Positions 17,861-25,389 of a DNA stretch of 64,000 nucleotides are shown here, one piece after another (the stretch's first letter is position 1; each line of letters starts with the position of its first letter). The stretch comes from Tritrichomonas musculus. Lineage: Eukaryota > Parabasalia > Tritrichomonadida > Tritrichomonadidae. Made by a program: the position numbers and the translations under genes. The notes beneath the pieces were generated by a model, which was given only the letters and a program-made list of their open reading frames with translations, was not told the DNA's origin and made no database searches. Location: positions 496,001-560,000 of the forward strand of contig JAPFFF010000003.1 of NCBI GenBank assembly GCA_039105265.1, written 5' to 3'.

Positions 17861-18331
17861 ATGTTCGTTATCTTTTTGATACTCATTAATCACCCATCAA
17901 TTGAAGGAATACCTGATGATGCTGAATGGATTTCTTGTTTTGATTGGGAAATTGTTAATGGAGAATGGATGTCAAAAATACCGAATGATGACTTAGAATG
18001 TTGGACAGATTTTGCAACAACACCCAATTTAACAATTAAACAATCATTTACTGCCTGGAAATTTTGGATCATCGGAAAAAATTCTACCCGTCATGATGAG
18101 GCTGAACTTTTATGGAATTCTCAAAATTATCTCATCAATGAATATTCCAATGATGAAAAAGATTGGATAATTGTTTTTGAATCAAATGAATTTCCCCAAA
18201 TGCTAACAACTATTATTATTAATGTTCAACAACATAGAAGCGTCCAATTTCGAGGTATTGCATATTTAAGACATGAATCTGTGCCATCTTTATCTCCAAC
18301 AAATCGCCCATCACGTTCACCATCAATTTAG
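17861..18331 (+). CDS. Surface-protein-like frame with signal peptide (broken block)
   Basis: The frame opens with a short hydrophobic signal-like segment (MFVIFLILI), followed by a Trp-rich ectodomain-like region (residues 20-130, for example WISCFDWEIVNGEW) with Asn-X-Ser/Thr sites. It then runs into a Ser/Pro-rich repeat. The layout recalls a type I membrane or envelope-type glycoprotein. The block looks broken, with about one or two breaks, and is treated as a fossil. It is preceded by a divergent promoter box. Confidence 0.5.
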   Translation: MFVIFLILINHPSIEGIPDDAEWISCFDWEIVNGEWMSKIPNDDLECWTDFATTPNLTIKQSFTAWKFWIIGKNSTRHDEAELLWNSQNYLINEYSNDEKDWIIVFESNEFPQMLTTIIINVQQHRSVQFRGIAYLRHESVPSLSPTNRPSRSPSI

Positions 18332-18499
18332 CCCATCAATTTCACCATCATTTTCACCATCATCTCCAACATTCACCATCATTTTCACCATCGTTCACCA
18401 TCATTTAGCCCATCTTTATCTCCAACATTCCGCCCATCACGTTCACCAACAAATCGCCCATCAATTTCACCATCTTTATCTCCATCACGTTCGCCATCT
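18283..18499 (+). repeat. Degenerate Ser/Pro-coding tandem repeat
   Basis: Short units of the types TCACCATCA, TCTTTATCTCCAACA and CGCCCATCACGTTCACCA recur about a dozen times. In the surface-protein frame they read as SPS/SPT/RPS repeats, as in mucin-like stalks. Slippage within such repeats is expected. Confidence 0.75.
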
Positions 18500-18730
18500 T
18501 TTCAATTCACTATATCAGATCAATTCTCTGAATCCTATCTTTTCAATTTCTCATATCAATTCTCTCCATCAGATATTGAACAAAAGAATGTATCAAAAAT
18601 AATAGGTTTATCTGTATCTATTCCATTACTAATTCTCATGATTCTTGCTCTTGGAATTATCTTTTACAAAAATCAAACCAAATTTCAAACTGAAAATTTT
18701 CATTCAGACTCTGACTCAGTTGGACTTTAA
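18500..18730 (+). other. Membrane-anchor segment following the Ser/Pro repeat (fossil)
   Basis: An open stretch encodes a polar segment, one strong transmembrane helix (VSIPLLILMILALGIIFY) and a short cytoplasmic tail ending in DSDSVGL. Position and layout suit the anchor of a type I membrane protein. It is listed separately from the preceding surface-protein frame. Confidence 0.5.
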
Positions 18731-18766
18731 AAAAATTAAATAAACAAATTTAATCTTTTTTATTTA

Positions 18767-19027
18767 TTAAGGAGTAGTTAAAATTTTCTCTCTTGAATTG
18801 TAGATTTGAATCTTATTAAAGAAATCATGTTCAATCATTGTTGTGAAAACAAATGGTGTGTTATGAACTTCTTTCTTAAATCGATCAAGATTGTTATTTT
18901 CAAGATCATTGATCATAACATTTAATTTGAACATGAAAAATAACTTTAAATGTCGGAAATCAGACACGATATCATTTTTGAACAATTTTCTAAATTCTAA
19001 TTCAAGGTCTTGTTCAGTAACAGTCAT
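18767..19027 (-). CDS. Small helical protein, element A
   Basis: This 86-residue, all-helical protein has a Phe-rich centre (RHLKLFFMFKLNVMINDLEN). It has no signal and no recognised domain. Its ATG follows a promoter region with two Myb-like boxes and an initiator-like TTTCATTTTTATTT. Confidence 0.5.
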   Translation of the reverse strand: MTVTEQDLELEFRKLFKNDIVSDFRHLKLFFMFKLNVMINDLENNNLDRFKKEVHNTPFVFTTMIEHDFFNKIQIYNSREKILTTP

Positions 19028-19062
19028 AAATAAAAATGAAAGCGGTTAAAAAACGGTTATGT
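19028..19062 (-). promoter_or_regulatory. Promoter with two Myb-like boxes
   Basis: On the minus strand, AACCGTTTTTTAACCGCTTT lies directly before an initiator-like TTTCATTTTTATTT and the ATG at 19027. The pair AACCGTT plus AACCGCTTT is the same as in the 17.8 kb promoter. Confidence 0.65.
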
Positions 19063-19326
19063 TTATTTATTCTTTAACGTTTCTTCCAATTTTCGGAAAT
19101 TCTCTCTGTTGGAAGTTGCTAAAATCCCAACTGTTATTAGTAAAGAATGTAATTGTTCTTGTCTCTCTGGACGAGAATCATTTTTTAAATCAATTTCTTG
19201 ATCAAAGAATTCTTCAGTCATTTTGATCATTTGATCACAAGTTTTTTCAATTTCACCTCTAGTGAATTTTAATAAATTTATTAATTCTTTTTGTTTTTCA
19301 CTAGGTAAACTTTGTTGGCCCTGCAT
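19063..19326 (-). CDS. Small helical protein, element A
   Basis: This 87-residue helical protein is rich in Glu, Lys and Gln, with coiled-coil-like segments (ELINLLKFTRGEIEKTCDQM). The function is unknown. It is divergently transcribed from the 89-residue membrane-anchored coiled-coil gene across a palindromic promoter. Confidence 0.5.
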   Translation of the reverse strand: MQGQQSLPSEKQKELINLLKFTRGEIEKTCDQMIKMTEEFFDQEIDLKNDSRPERQEQLHSLLITVGILATSNRENFRKLEETLKNK

Positions 19327-19378
19327 TTAAAAAAATGAACTTTTTGAATAACCGTTCTAACGGTTTTCATTTTTATTT
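19327..19378. promoter_or_regulatory. Divergent promoter with palindromic AACCGTT/AACGGTT pair
   Basis: AACCGTTCTAACGGTT (19350-19365) is a perfect inverted repeat with a 2-base spacer, one arm facing each divergent gene. On the minus side CAAAAAGTTCATTTTTTTAA precedes the ATG at 19326; on the plus side TTTCATTTTTATTT precedes the ATG at 19379. Both fit an initiator plus short leader. Confidence 0.75.
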
Positions 19379-19648
19379 ATGAGATTGTTCATGATCATCA
19401 TTTTGTTGATTTTGTGGATGTCTTTCAAAAAAGAGAAATGTCATAATGAAGAAAGACAACTTATGGAACAAATTGATAAAATCCAGTCTCTAAATTCTTA
19501 TGCTTCACGAATCAAAAGAGATATTGACCGTCTGGAAATGAAAAAACAAAAATTCGAAAAAATAATGAAAAATTTAACTGCTCTACGAAAAAAATTTCAT
19601 GATGATCTCCAAAAATATCAACAAAAATTAGAAGATAAAAATCTTTAA
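19379..19648 (+). CDS. Membrane-anchored coiled-coil protein, element A
   Basis: This 89-residue protein has an N-terminal hydrophobic helix (residues 2-15, LFMIIILLILWMSF) that could be a signal anchor. A long basic coiled coil follows (IKRDIDRLEMKKQKFEKIMK). It resembles small viral membrane-associated scaffolding proteins in layout only. It is preceded by a palindromic divergent promoter. Confidence 0.55.
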   Translation: MRLFMIIILLILWMSFKKEKCHNEERQLMEQIDKIQSLNSYASRIKRDIDRLEMKKQKFEKIMKNLTALRKKFHDDLQKYQQKLEDKNL

Positions 19649-19800
19649 TAAAAATTTAAATTTTTAACTTTTTGAATTAAAATTTTAATATTTGTTTGGC
19701 CATTTATTTATAAACCTTTTGAGAAAGATAAATAAATAAAAAATGAACTTTTTGAATTAAAATTTTTATTAAACTTTTTGTGAATGAAAATTTTGATTAT

Positions 19801-19855
19801 TGTACATTTAGACAACATGTACATCATTGTACAGTTAGTGTACAGTTATTGTACA
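19801..19855. repeat. Helically phased array of five TGTACA palindromes
   Basis: TGTACA occurs at 19801, 19818, 19828, 19839 and 19850. The last four are spaced 10, 11 and 11 bases, one DNA turn apart. The array sits in the 307-base gap (19649-19955) between the 3' ends of two convergent genes, so it is not an ordinary promoter. The rest of the gap is AT-rich with ATGAACTTTTTGAAT-type repeats. An origin or binding platform is possible. Confidence 0.7.
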
Positions 19856-19955
19856 GTGGATACATCAAAATTTTTCATTTTTTTAAATTTTATAAATTTT
19901 TCTATGAAACTCCAAAATTTATTCTTCTTTTTTTTTAAAATATTTTTTGACTTTC

Positions 19956-20498
19956 TTAATTTTCCAAAACTTTGTTTTGATATATGAGTATGAAAAAATG
20001 AATTATAAAGAAAACAATTTCATCACTTGGATAATCTCTATTTTTATCAAGAGTTTTCAAAAAGTTCCCAAAATCATCTCGGTCATGATAACTTTTTCCA
20101 AATACATCTTGTGGGTTTGGAGGTCTTGGATTTCCATGACGGTTTGGATTTGCTGGATGTTCTTCTAATTGTTTTTCTACAATTTGATTGATTCCTGCAT
20201 AAAATTCTTCTTCATTTGGAGACGTTGATTGAGGTTCATTAAAATTACGGTTTGGATTTGCTGGATGTTCTTCTACTATTTGATTGATTCCTGCATAAAA
20301 TTCTTCTTCATTTGGAGACGTTGATGTATTTATTGGTTGAGGTTCATTAAAATCACGGTCGATTTCCCATTCATCAATTTCATTATTGACAACAAAGTTT
20401 TGAAAACTATTATTTAAATTTTGCATGTTTGGTGATAATTGATATTGAGGTGAACCCCCAGTTGAATAGTGTAGAGGTAATTCGTTATCACTTGACAT
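19956..20498 (-). CDS. Acidic, repeat-containing protein, element A
   Basis: This 180-residue protein is hydrophilic, Asn/Pro/Glu-rich and mostly disordered. It holds two copies of a module of about 35 residues containing TSPNEEEFYAGINQIVE and EEHPANPNR. The last 20 residues are hydrophobic (VFFIIHFFILIYQNK) and may form a C-terminal membrane anchor. It is divergent from the helicase gene across one promoter box. No family is recognised. Confidence 0.55.
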   Translation of the reverse strand: MSSDNELPLHYSTGGSPQYQLSPNMQNLNNSFQNFVVNNEIDEWEIDRDFNEPQPINTSTSPNEEEFYAGINQIVEEHPANPNRNFNEPQSTSPNEEEFYAGINQIVEKQLEEHPANPNRHGNPRPPNPQDVFGKSYHDRDDFGNFLKTLDKNRDYPSDEIVFFIIHFFILIYQNKVLEN

Positions 20499-20548
20499 TA
20501 ATTAAAAAATGAATAACGGTTTTGACAGTCACTTTTATTTTTGTATCG
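20499..20548. promoter_or_regulatory. Divergent promoter for helicase and acidic repeat protein
   Basis: AACGGTTTTGACAGTCAC (20515-20532) runs into an initiator-like TCACTTTTATTTTTG on the helicase side. On the minus side the ATG at 20498 lies 16 bases away. This fixes the helicase start at 20549, not at the in-frame ATG inside the promoter. Confidence 0.75.
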
Positions 20549-22252
20549 ATGAATCAACCAACCCTCCTCTCTGATGATTTCTTAATTCCAGAAGCTAGAC
20601 AAATGGAAAATATAAATGAGAATGTCTTTCCTCAATATCAAGGTCAAGAGTTTCATGATCGTGATCTTGAAATAAATACAAATCTCATTCAATTGTTTCC
20701 TGATGATGTTGTTGGATTGTTAAATTTATTTGAACCAACACTTGAAAATTTAACAACTTCTATCAAATATATATTTCGTTCTCCATTTAATCCAAACCAT
20801 TTGTACAATATTGTGAAAAATTGGTACTTATCTAATCAAGAAAATTCTGAACAAGATCTTCAAGCAATTGGTAGTCAAGAAAATCATCCAGAAGTTTCAA
20901 ATCATTGGATCTTCCCAATTTTGAATGCACTCTCAGAATCTCAAAGAAATGTTATTTGGGAGAAATATTTCAATAATACAATTAACCAATTTGTTCAAAT
21001 TGATTTTGGTGAAAATTGTTCAATAATCTCATTTAAAGATAAGAATTATGAAAGAAAATATTCTTCTACTGGAATTCGTGTTGGAGATTTCTTTACTGAT
21101 TTCAAAAAAGTTTGTTGTTATATTCAACTAGACAATATCTTCATAATTAAACAATCAAATACGTTAGAAATGTTAAATCCTACTCAATTTGCACCAATAT
21201 TGAAAAATATTAAATTAGGGTGTTCAAAAGTTGGTAAAAATACAAAGAAAGCAATTACTGCATTTGATGTTGTTTCCTTTGGGAAGAATTTGGATTTCAT
21301 TACTTATGAATCAATGAAATTCTATTCCGAAGATCCAAACATTTTTTCATATTTTCATTGGTATCCTTATTCAAGATTAATTCTTTGTACACAAAATGTG
21401 ATTCAACCATATTTGGATCATATTTTTAGAGTTATTGCAAATTCTGACCAAGAATTATATGATTATATCATTAAATGGATTTCATTTATTTTTCAACATC
21501 CAGATGGTAAAACAGGTACTGCATTAGTTATTATTGGTAAACCGGGTTGTGGGAAAAATACATTTACGGACACTCTTTGTCAACTTTTAGGTGAATATTC
21601 TGATCCAAATGCAAACTTTGATAATATTACAAGCAATTTTAATTTCCAAATCTTAAACAAAAAATTATTGGTATGTTCAGAAAAGGAAAATCATAATAAA
21701 AACGATCGAAAATATCTTAAACAACATGAAAGATTAAAAACATTAATCACAGAAAGATTCGCTCCTATTGAAGGAAAACATAGAAATCCTGAATCTAAAG
21801 AAAATGTTGCCAATTTCATCTTCTTAACAAACAATCCTGCTCCTATTCGAATTGATGAAGACGATAGAAGATTTGTTGTTACAAATTGTTATCCAATGAA
21901 AGGTCAAGACTATTTTCAACCTTTACGTAATCTTATTAAGACACAAGATTTCAAAAACAATTTAATTACTTTTTTCTTGACTGTTGATTTATCAAATTTC
22001 TATCCAGCACAATTTCCTACAACTGAGGCAAGAATGAATTTAATGAACTTTTCAAAATCTCCTGAAAAATTATTTATTGAGGAAAACTTTCAAAAATTCA
22101 GAAATGGTTATGTAGCTTTTGAAGCCTGGACTGAATTTAAAAAATGGGCAAAAGTAAAAAATTTTAGACCCAAAACTCATCAAGATTTTAATCAAACAAT
22201 TTTACAATACTGCTCATTCAATAATAATGATAAGAAATATAGATTAAGGTAA
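20549..22252 (+). CDS. Superfamily 3 helicase (D5/NS1-like)
   Basis: This protein of 567 residues unwinds DNA during element replication. The helicase domain spans about residues 300-490. Walker A is IIGKPGCGKNTFTD (about residue 328), and the Walker B-type segment is KKLLVCSEKENH (about 372). SF3 motif C is represented by VANFIFLTNNPAPIRIDEDD, ending in the conserved Asn and an arginine-finger region (DDRRFVVTNC). The N-terminal 290 residues could hold a primase-like or origin-binding domain; none is recognised. D5-type helicases are known from NCLDVs, virophages and some Polinton-like viruses but are not standard in classic Mavericks. The gene looks whole. Confidence 0.85.
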   Translation: MNQPTLLSDDFLIPEARQMENINENVFPQYQGQEFHDRDLEINTNLIQLFPDDVVGLLNLFEPTLENLTTSIKYIFRSPFNPNHLYNIVKNWYLSNQENSEQDLQAIGSQENHPEVSNHWIFPILNALSESQRNVIWEKYFNNTINQFVQIDFGENCSIISFKDKNYERKYSSTGIRVGDFFTDFKKVCCYIQLDNIFIIKQSNTLEMLNPTQFAPILKNIKLGCSKVGKNTKKAITAFDVVSFGKNLDFITYESMKFYSEDPNIFSYFHWYPYSRLILCTQNVIQPYLDHIFRVIANSDQELYDYIIKWISFIFQHPDGKTGTALVIIGKPGCGKNTFTDTLCQLLGEYSDPNANFDNITSNFNFQILNKKLLVCSEKENHNKNDRKYLKQHERLKTLITERFAPIEGKHRNPESKENVANFIFLTNNPAPIRIDEDDRRFVVTNCYPMKGQDYFQPLRNLIKTQDFKNNLITFFLTVDLSNFYPAQFPTTEARMNLMNFSKSPEKLFIEENFQKFRNGYVAFEAWTEFKKWAKVKNFRPKTHQDFNQTILQYCSFNNNDKKYRLR

Positions 22253-22256
22253 CTTT

Positions 22257-22454
22257 TTATTTAATTAATTCTTTTCTTAAAAGTTCAATTTCTTTTTCTA
22301 CTTTGTCTCTTTCTCTTCGTAAATCCATTAATTTTCTAAAATCTTTATCATCATAAACCCTTTGATTACCAATAATCCCTGCCTTTTTTTCGATGTCATT
22401 TATTTGTTCATCTAAGATATCCCATTTCTCGTAAGCTTCTTGCAATTTAGACAT
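22257..22454 (-). CDS. Coiled-coil family member 1 (tandem array)
   Basis: This 65-residue protein is the shortest member of a four-gene tandem family. It shares the MSKL start and the RRERDKVEKEIELLRKE-type coiled coil with the copy at 23.6-23.9 kb. Its promoter is almost identical to those of the other members. It ends 5 bases from the end of the convergent helicase gene. Confidence 0.6.
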   Translation of the reverse strand: MSKLQEAYEKWDILDEQINDIEKKAGIIGNQRVYDDKDFRKLMDLRRERDKVEKEIELLRKELIK

Positions 22455-22464
22455 GAAAACAAAA

Positions 22465-22490
22465 ATAAAAGTGAAGTGTCAAAACTGCTT
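22465..22490 (-). promoter_or_regulatory. Element A promoter box (coiled-coil array, copy 1)
   Basis: GTGAAGTGTCAAAACTGC (22471-22488), read on the minus strand, places the box before an initiator-like TTCACTTTTATTTTTG and the ATG at 22454. It is identical to the boxes before array members 2 and 3. Confidence 0.8.
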
Positions 22491-22496
22491 TTTTAT

Positions 22497-22919
22497 TTAA
22501 GATTTTAAAAGTTCTTGAAATTCATTTAGTAATTGGTCATATTCTTGTCGTTCTTCGGGAGTCAAAGCTGAGAGATCTCCTGGATATTTAGATTCAATTA
22601 TGCCTATTCTTTTCCCAATTTCGAAGGCTTTTTGACAATTAACTCGCATTTGTTCGCTTCTTTTGATATCGGAAATGAAACTATTCATTGCTTCTATTTG
22701 ATTCCAGAGTTTTTCTTTTTCTCTTCGTAATCGTTCCAATTCTTCTATGTCTTCCTGAAACAATTTGGATTCATCATACATAATTAATCCATCCTCATCA
22801 ATGGAAGATGGAGCCTTCCTTTCTATTTTCAATATTTGCTTGCATGTTTCCAATTTTTCTTTTCGAAGACTCTCCAATTTTTCTTCCAATTTTCTGATAG
22901 GTATTTCAATCGCAGCCAT
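22497..22919 (-). CDS. Coiled-coil family member 2 (tandem array)
   Basis: This 140-residue protein is almost entirely a predicted coiled coil. Residues 9-75 align by eye with family member 4 through RKLEEKLESLRKEK, a KAPSSIDEDGLIMYDESKL segment and EELERLRREKEKL. An extra helical region follows (residues 80-140). The internal non-helical segment with YDESKL looks like a conserved loop or binding motif. It has its own promoter box. Confidence 0.6.
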   Translation of the reverse strand: MAAIEIPIRKLEEKLESLRKEKLETCKQILKIERKAPSSIDEDGLIMYDESKLFQEDIEELERLRREKEKLWNQIEAMNSFISDIKRSEQMRVNCQKAFEIGKRIGIIESKYPGDLSALTPEERQEYDQLLNEFQELLKS

Positions 22920-22930
22920 AAATACAAAAA

Positions 22931-22955
22931 TAAAAGTGAAGTGTCAAAACTGCTT
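22931..22955 (-). promoter_or_regulatory. Element A promoter box (coiled-coil array, copy 2)
   Basis: GTGAAGTGTCAAAACTGC lies at 22936-22953, before an initiator-like TTCACTTTTATTTTTG and the ATG at 22919. Confidence 0.8.
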
Positions 22956-22968
22956 TTTTATTTAAAGT

Positions 22969-23598
22969 TTAGCTTTTTGGTCTTTTTTCTTCAATTTCTT
23001 GAATTCTTGCTTCAGCAATTTTTGTTAGGATAATTTCCTTTTGAATTGATAGAATACAGGCTTCATCCCAGAGGTGAAGATTTTTCTTCTTTATTTCTTC
23101 GTTACGTATTAATTCTTCCTGATAGCCTTCATCACCAAATTTTTTTGGCAAATCCCAAATTTCCTTGTAACCAGTGGCTTTAATACATTTGTCAATTTCT
23201 TTTTTTTGTTGTCTCACTGCCACTAATTGTTCTTCCAAAGAGAAACTATCAGACATTTCTCGAACTCTTGCTGCAGCAATTAGTTGCCTGATAAAATCCA
23301 TTTCCGTTAAGAGTTGATCTTCATAGTCTTTGAGTTGTTTTTGTTCTTGATATTGTTTTCTCACTGCTACTAATTGTTCTTCCAAAGAGGAACTTTCCGA
23401 CATTTCTTGAACTTTGACTGCAGCAATATTTTTTCTTATTTGAATTATTTCATCAAAGAGAATTTTTTCTTCGTCTTTGAGTTGATCTGCTTCTTCAGTC
23501 ATGTTAGAAGACATTAGCTTGAACCATTTTTCATGTACATCTTGATATTGTTTTCTCACGAGCTCTAATTGTTCTTCCCAATAAGTACGTTCAGACAT
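22969..23598 (-). CDS. Coiled-coil family member 3, internally repeated
   Basis: This 209-residue protein holds three internal repeats, each opening with a Met-Ser-x-Ser/Thr stretch and an (L/W)EEQLxxVRKQYQ-type coiled-coil start (about residues 1, 65 and 115). Inner segments such as MTEEADQLKDEEKILFDEII separate them. This looks like duplication of a whole small gene fused in frame. It shares its promoter with the other array members. Confidence 0.6.
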   Translation of the reverse strand: MSERTYWEEQLELVRKQYQDVHEKWFKLMSSNMTEEADQLKDEEKILFDEIIQIRKNIAAVKVQEMSESSSLEEQLVAVRKQYQEQKQLKDYEDQLLTEMDFIRQLIAAARVREMSDSFSLEEQLVAVRQQKKEIDKCIKATGYKEIWDLPKKFGDEGYQEELIRNEEIKKKNLHLWDEACILSIQKEIILTKIAEARIQEIEEKRPKS

Positions 23599-23610
23599 AA
23601 ATACAAAAAA

Positions 23611-23635
23611 TAAAAGTGAAGTGTCAAAACTGCTT
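23611..23635 (-). promoter_or_regulatory. Element A promoter box (coiled-coil array, copy 3)
   Basis: GTGAAGTGTCAAAACTGC lies at 23616-23633, followed on the minus strand by TTCACTTTTATTTTTTG and the ATG at 23598. Confidence 0.8.
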
Positions 23636-23637
23636 TT

Positions 23638-23877
23638 TTATTTAATTTCTCTTAAAAGTTCTTGAATTTCTTTCATTTGATATCGGAGTCGGTCTCTTTC
23701 TCTTCGTAATCGTTCCAATTCTTCTTGATCATCCATCGATAATTTGGATTCATCATAAATTATAATTGCATCCTCATTTGTGTAATTAGGTGCATTTTTT
23801 TGAATTCTTCTTATTTGTTTCCATTTTTCTTTCCATTCTTCTCGAAGACTTATTAATTTTTCTTCCAATTTAGACAT
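23638..23877 (-). CDS. Coiled-coil family member 4 (tandem array)
   Basis: This 79-residue protein has the same plan as member 2: SKLEEKLISLREEWKEKW, the loop NAPNYTNEDAIIIYDESKL, then EELERLRRERDRL. The shared loop shows that the two are paralogues. It is divergent from the integrase gene across a shared promoter box. Confidence 0.6.
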   Translation of the reverse strand: MSKLEEKLISLREEWKEKWKQIRRIQKNAPNYTNEDAIIIYDESKLSMDDQEELERLRRERDRLRYQMKEIQELLREIK

Positions 23878-23889
23878 GAAAACAAAAAA

Positions 23890-23929
23890 TAAAAGTGAAG
23901 TGTCAAAACCGCTCTTTATTGAAATTTAA
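23890..23929. promoter_or_regulatory. Divergent promoter of integrase and coiled-coil member 4
   Basis: GTGAAGTGTCAAAACCGC (23895-23912) sits between the ATGs at 23877 (minus) and 23930 (plus). The minus side has the initiator-like TTCACTTTTATTTTTTG. Confidence 0.75.
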
Positions 23930-25318
23930 ATGTTATCGTCAGAAGGTGAAAAATTAATGAATTATTTAGAAAAGAAAGCTTATCAAAAGAAATTAATAAT
24001 GCCAAATGAAGCTAGAAATTATAAAGGATATCAAAAAGATTTTGTAACTGATGATGAATTTGAACAAATTTATAATGCTTATTCAGAATTTCGAAAAGTA
24101 TTATCTGAATCATTACCTGTAATCACAGATGAAAAAATTCCTGATGATGAATTAAGTTTTGAAGAAAAAATTGAGAACCATGTAATTAATAATTTACATA
24201 ATGAAAATATTCGTACTTTTCCTGAATTTGAAAAATTGACCTCTGGATGGAAAAAAGGTAAAGATAAATATACTATGGAAGAATGGTATGAAATATATAT
24301 TACAAAAATTATGGAACAACCAGGAATGATAGTTGAATTCAAAGGTAAAACAAATGTACCTGATATTGCATTTAGAAATAAAAATAAAAGACATGTATTA
24401 TTAAAACAATTTGAAAAAGTTATTGAGCCAAATTATGTTTCTGAAGATGATTATGTTCAAAAGAAACAATTTCCAACTAATAAGAATAAAAAATATTATT
24501 TACATAAATTATGTGAACCTGGTACTTATTTAATTGATATTATGTTTGAAAAAAATGTTGGGTACTTAATTTGTATAGAAGCCAATAGTCGATATTTATA
24601 TGCAATTCCTTTAGGTAGAGAATGTTTTGGTGATATAAATAAAATTATGACTGCTGGACAAAAAACATCTATTTCAATAACAAAAGCTTTAAATACTTTA
24701 TTTCAACAAGGAATGAAACCTAAAATATTGACCGGAGATGGTGAAAAAGGTTTTTGTTCTGAAGAAACAATTAATTTTTTAAACTCAAATGGAATTAAAT
24801 GGGAACCTGTTGATAGAATGGATGATTATCATTATCCATCATTTTTACGAAAACCAGGTGAAAAACAAACAACTAGCCCATTACATTCTTCATTAGGTAT
24901 AGTTGATAGAATTATTAGAACTTTGAGAGATATGGCTTATGAAGTTCAACGAGAAATCTCCCCTGAAATATTAAAAGAATTAGTTGTTCAATATAATAAT
25001 GCCCCACACTTAACTTTGTCAAAATATGCAGGTATGAATGTTTCCCCTAGTCAAATGCAAAATAATTCTGATTTATATACTTTTATTTGTAGACGTATTT
25101 CTCAAGCTAATTATAATGTTTCTGCTCAAAAAGGTTATAATTTAAAAGAAAACCAAGAAGTAATTGTATATAATAATAAAGACACTCTTAAAAAAAGACG
25201 ATCAATAACTCAACCTGGTAGATTTTTTGTAAAAGGTTTTCAAAATGGTAAATATTTAATACAAGATCTTAAAGGAAATACTCAAATATTACCTCGTTAT
25301 AGATTAGATCCTATTTGA
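23930..25318 (+). CDS. Retroviral-type (rve) integrase, element A
   Basis: This protein of 462 residues cuts and joins element ends to host DNA. Residues 1-180 are a helical family-specific N-terminus. The rve catalytic core spans about residues 190-370, with YLIDIMFEKN opening the core, TGDGEKGF at the second acidic position (about 270) and SLGIVDRIIRTLRD at the third helix (about 325). A basic C-terminal domain (SH3-like, GRFFVKGFQNGKYLIQDLKG) ends the protein. It differs strongly from the B1/B2 integrases and lacks their chromodomain-like tail, so it is a separate lineage. It is the outermost recognised gene of A's right arm. Confidence 0.82.
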   Translation: MLSSEGEKLMNYLEKKAYQKKLIMPNEARNYKGYQKDFVTDDEFEQIYNAYSEFRKVLSESLPVITDEKIPDDELSFEEKIENHVINNLHNENIRTFPEFEKLTSGWKKGKDKYTMEEWYEIYITKIMEQPGMIVEFKGKTNVPDIAFRNKNKRHVLLKQFEKVIEPNYVSEDDYVQKKQFPTNKNKKYYLHKLCEPGTYLIDIMFEKNVGYLICIEANSRYLYAIPLGRECFGDINKIMTAGQKTSISITKALNTLFQQGMKPKILTGDGEKGFCSEETINFLNSNGIKWEPVDRMDDYHYPSFLRKPGEKQTTSPLHSSLGIVDRIIRTLRDMAYEVQREISPEILKELVVQYNNAPHLTLSKYAGMNVSPSQMQNNSDLYTFICRRISQANYNVSAQKGYNLKENQEVIVYNNKDTLKKRRSITQPGRFFVKGFQNGKYLIQDLKGNTQILPRYRLDPI

Positions 25319-25320
25319 AT

Positions 25321-25389
25321 TGTCAGAAAATGCAAAAATAAAAAGAGTGTCAAAAAATGCAAAAATAAAAAGAGTGTCAAAAAATGCAG
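25321..25389. repeat. 27-bp tandem repeat (about 2.5 copies) after the integrase
   Basis: Units start at 25321, 25348 and 25375, the last partial, and each begins with TGTCAAAAAATGCA or a one-base variant. Part of the unit (AAATAAAAAGAGTGTCAAAA) resembles the element's promoter box without its CCGTT half. It could be a decayed promoter array or subterminal repeat. Confidence 0.75.

Noticed and set aside
18273-18602. His-rich frame over the Ser/Pro repeats
   Set aside because: It is an alternative reading of the tandem repeat; its His/Leu-rich composition is typical of an out-of-frame reading.
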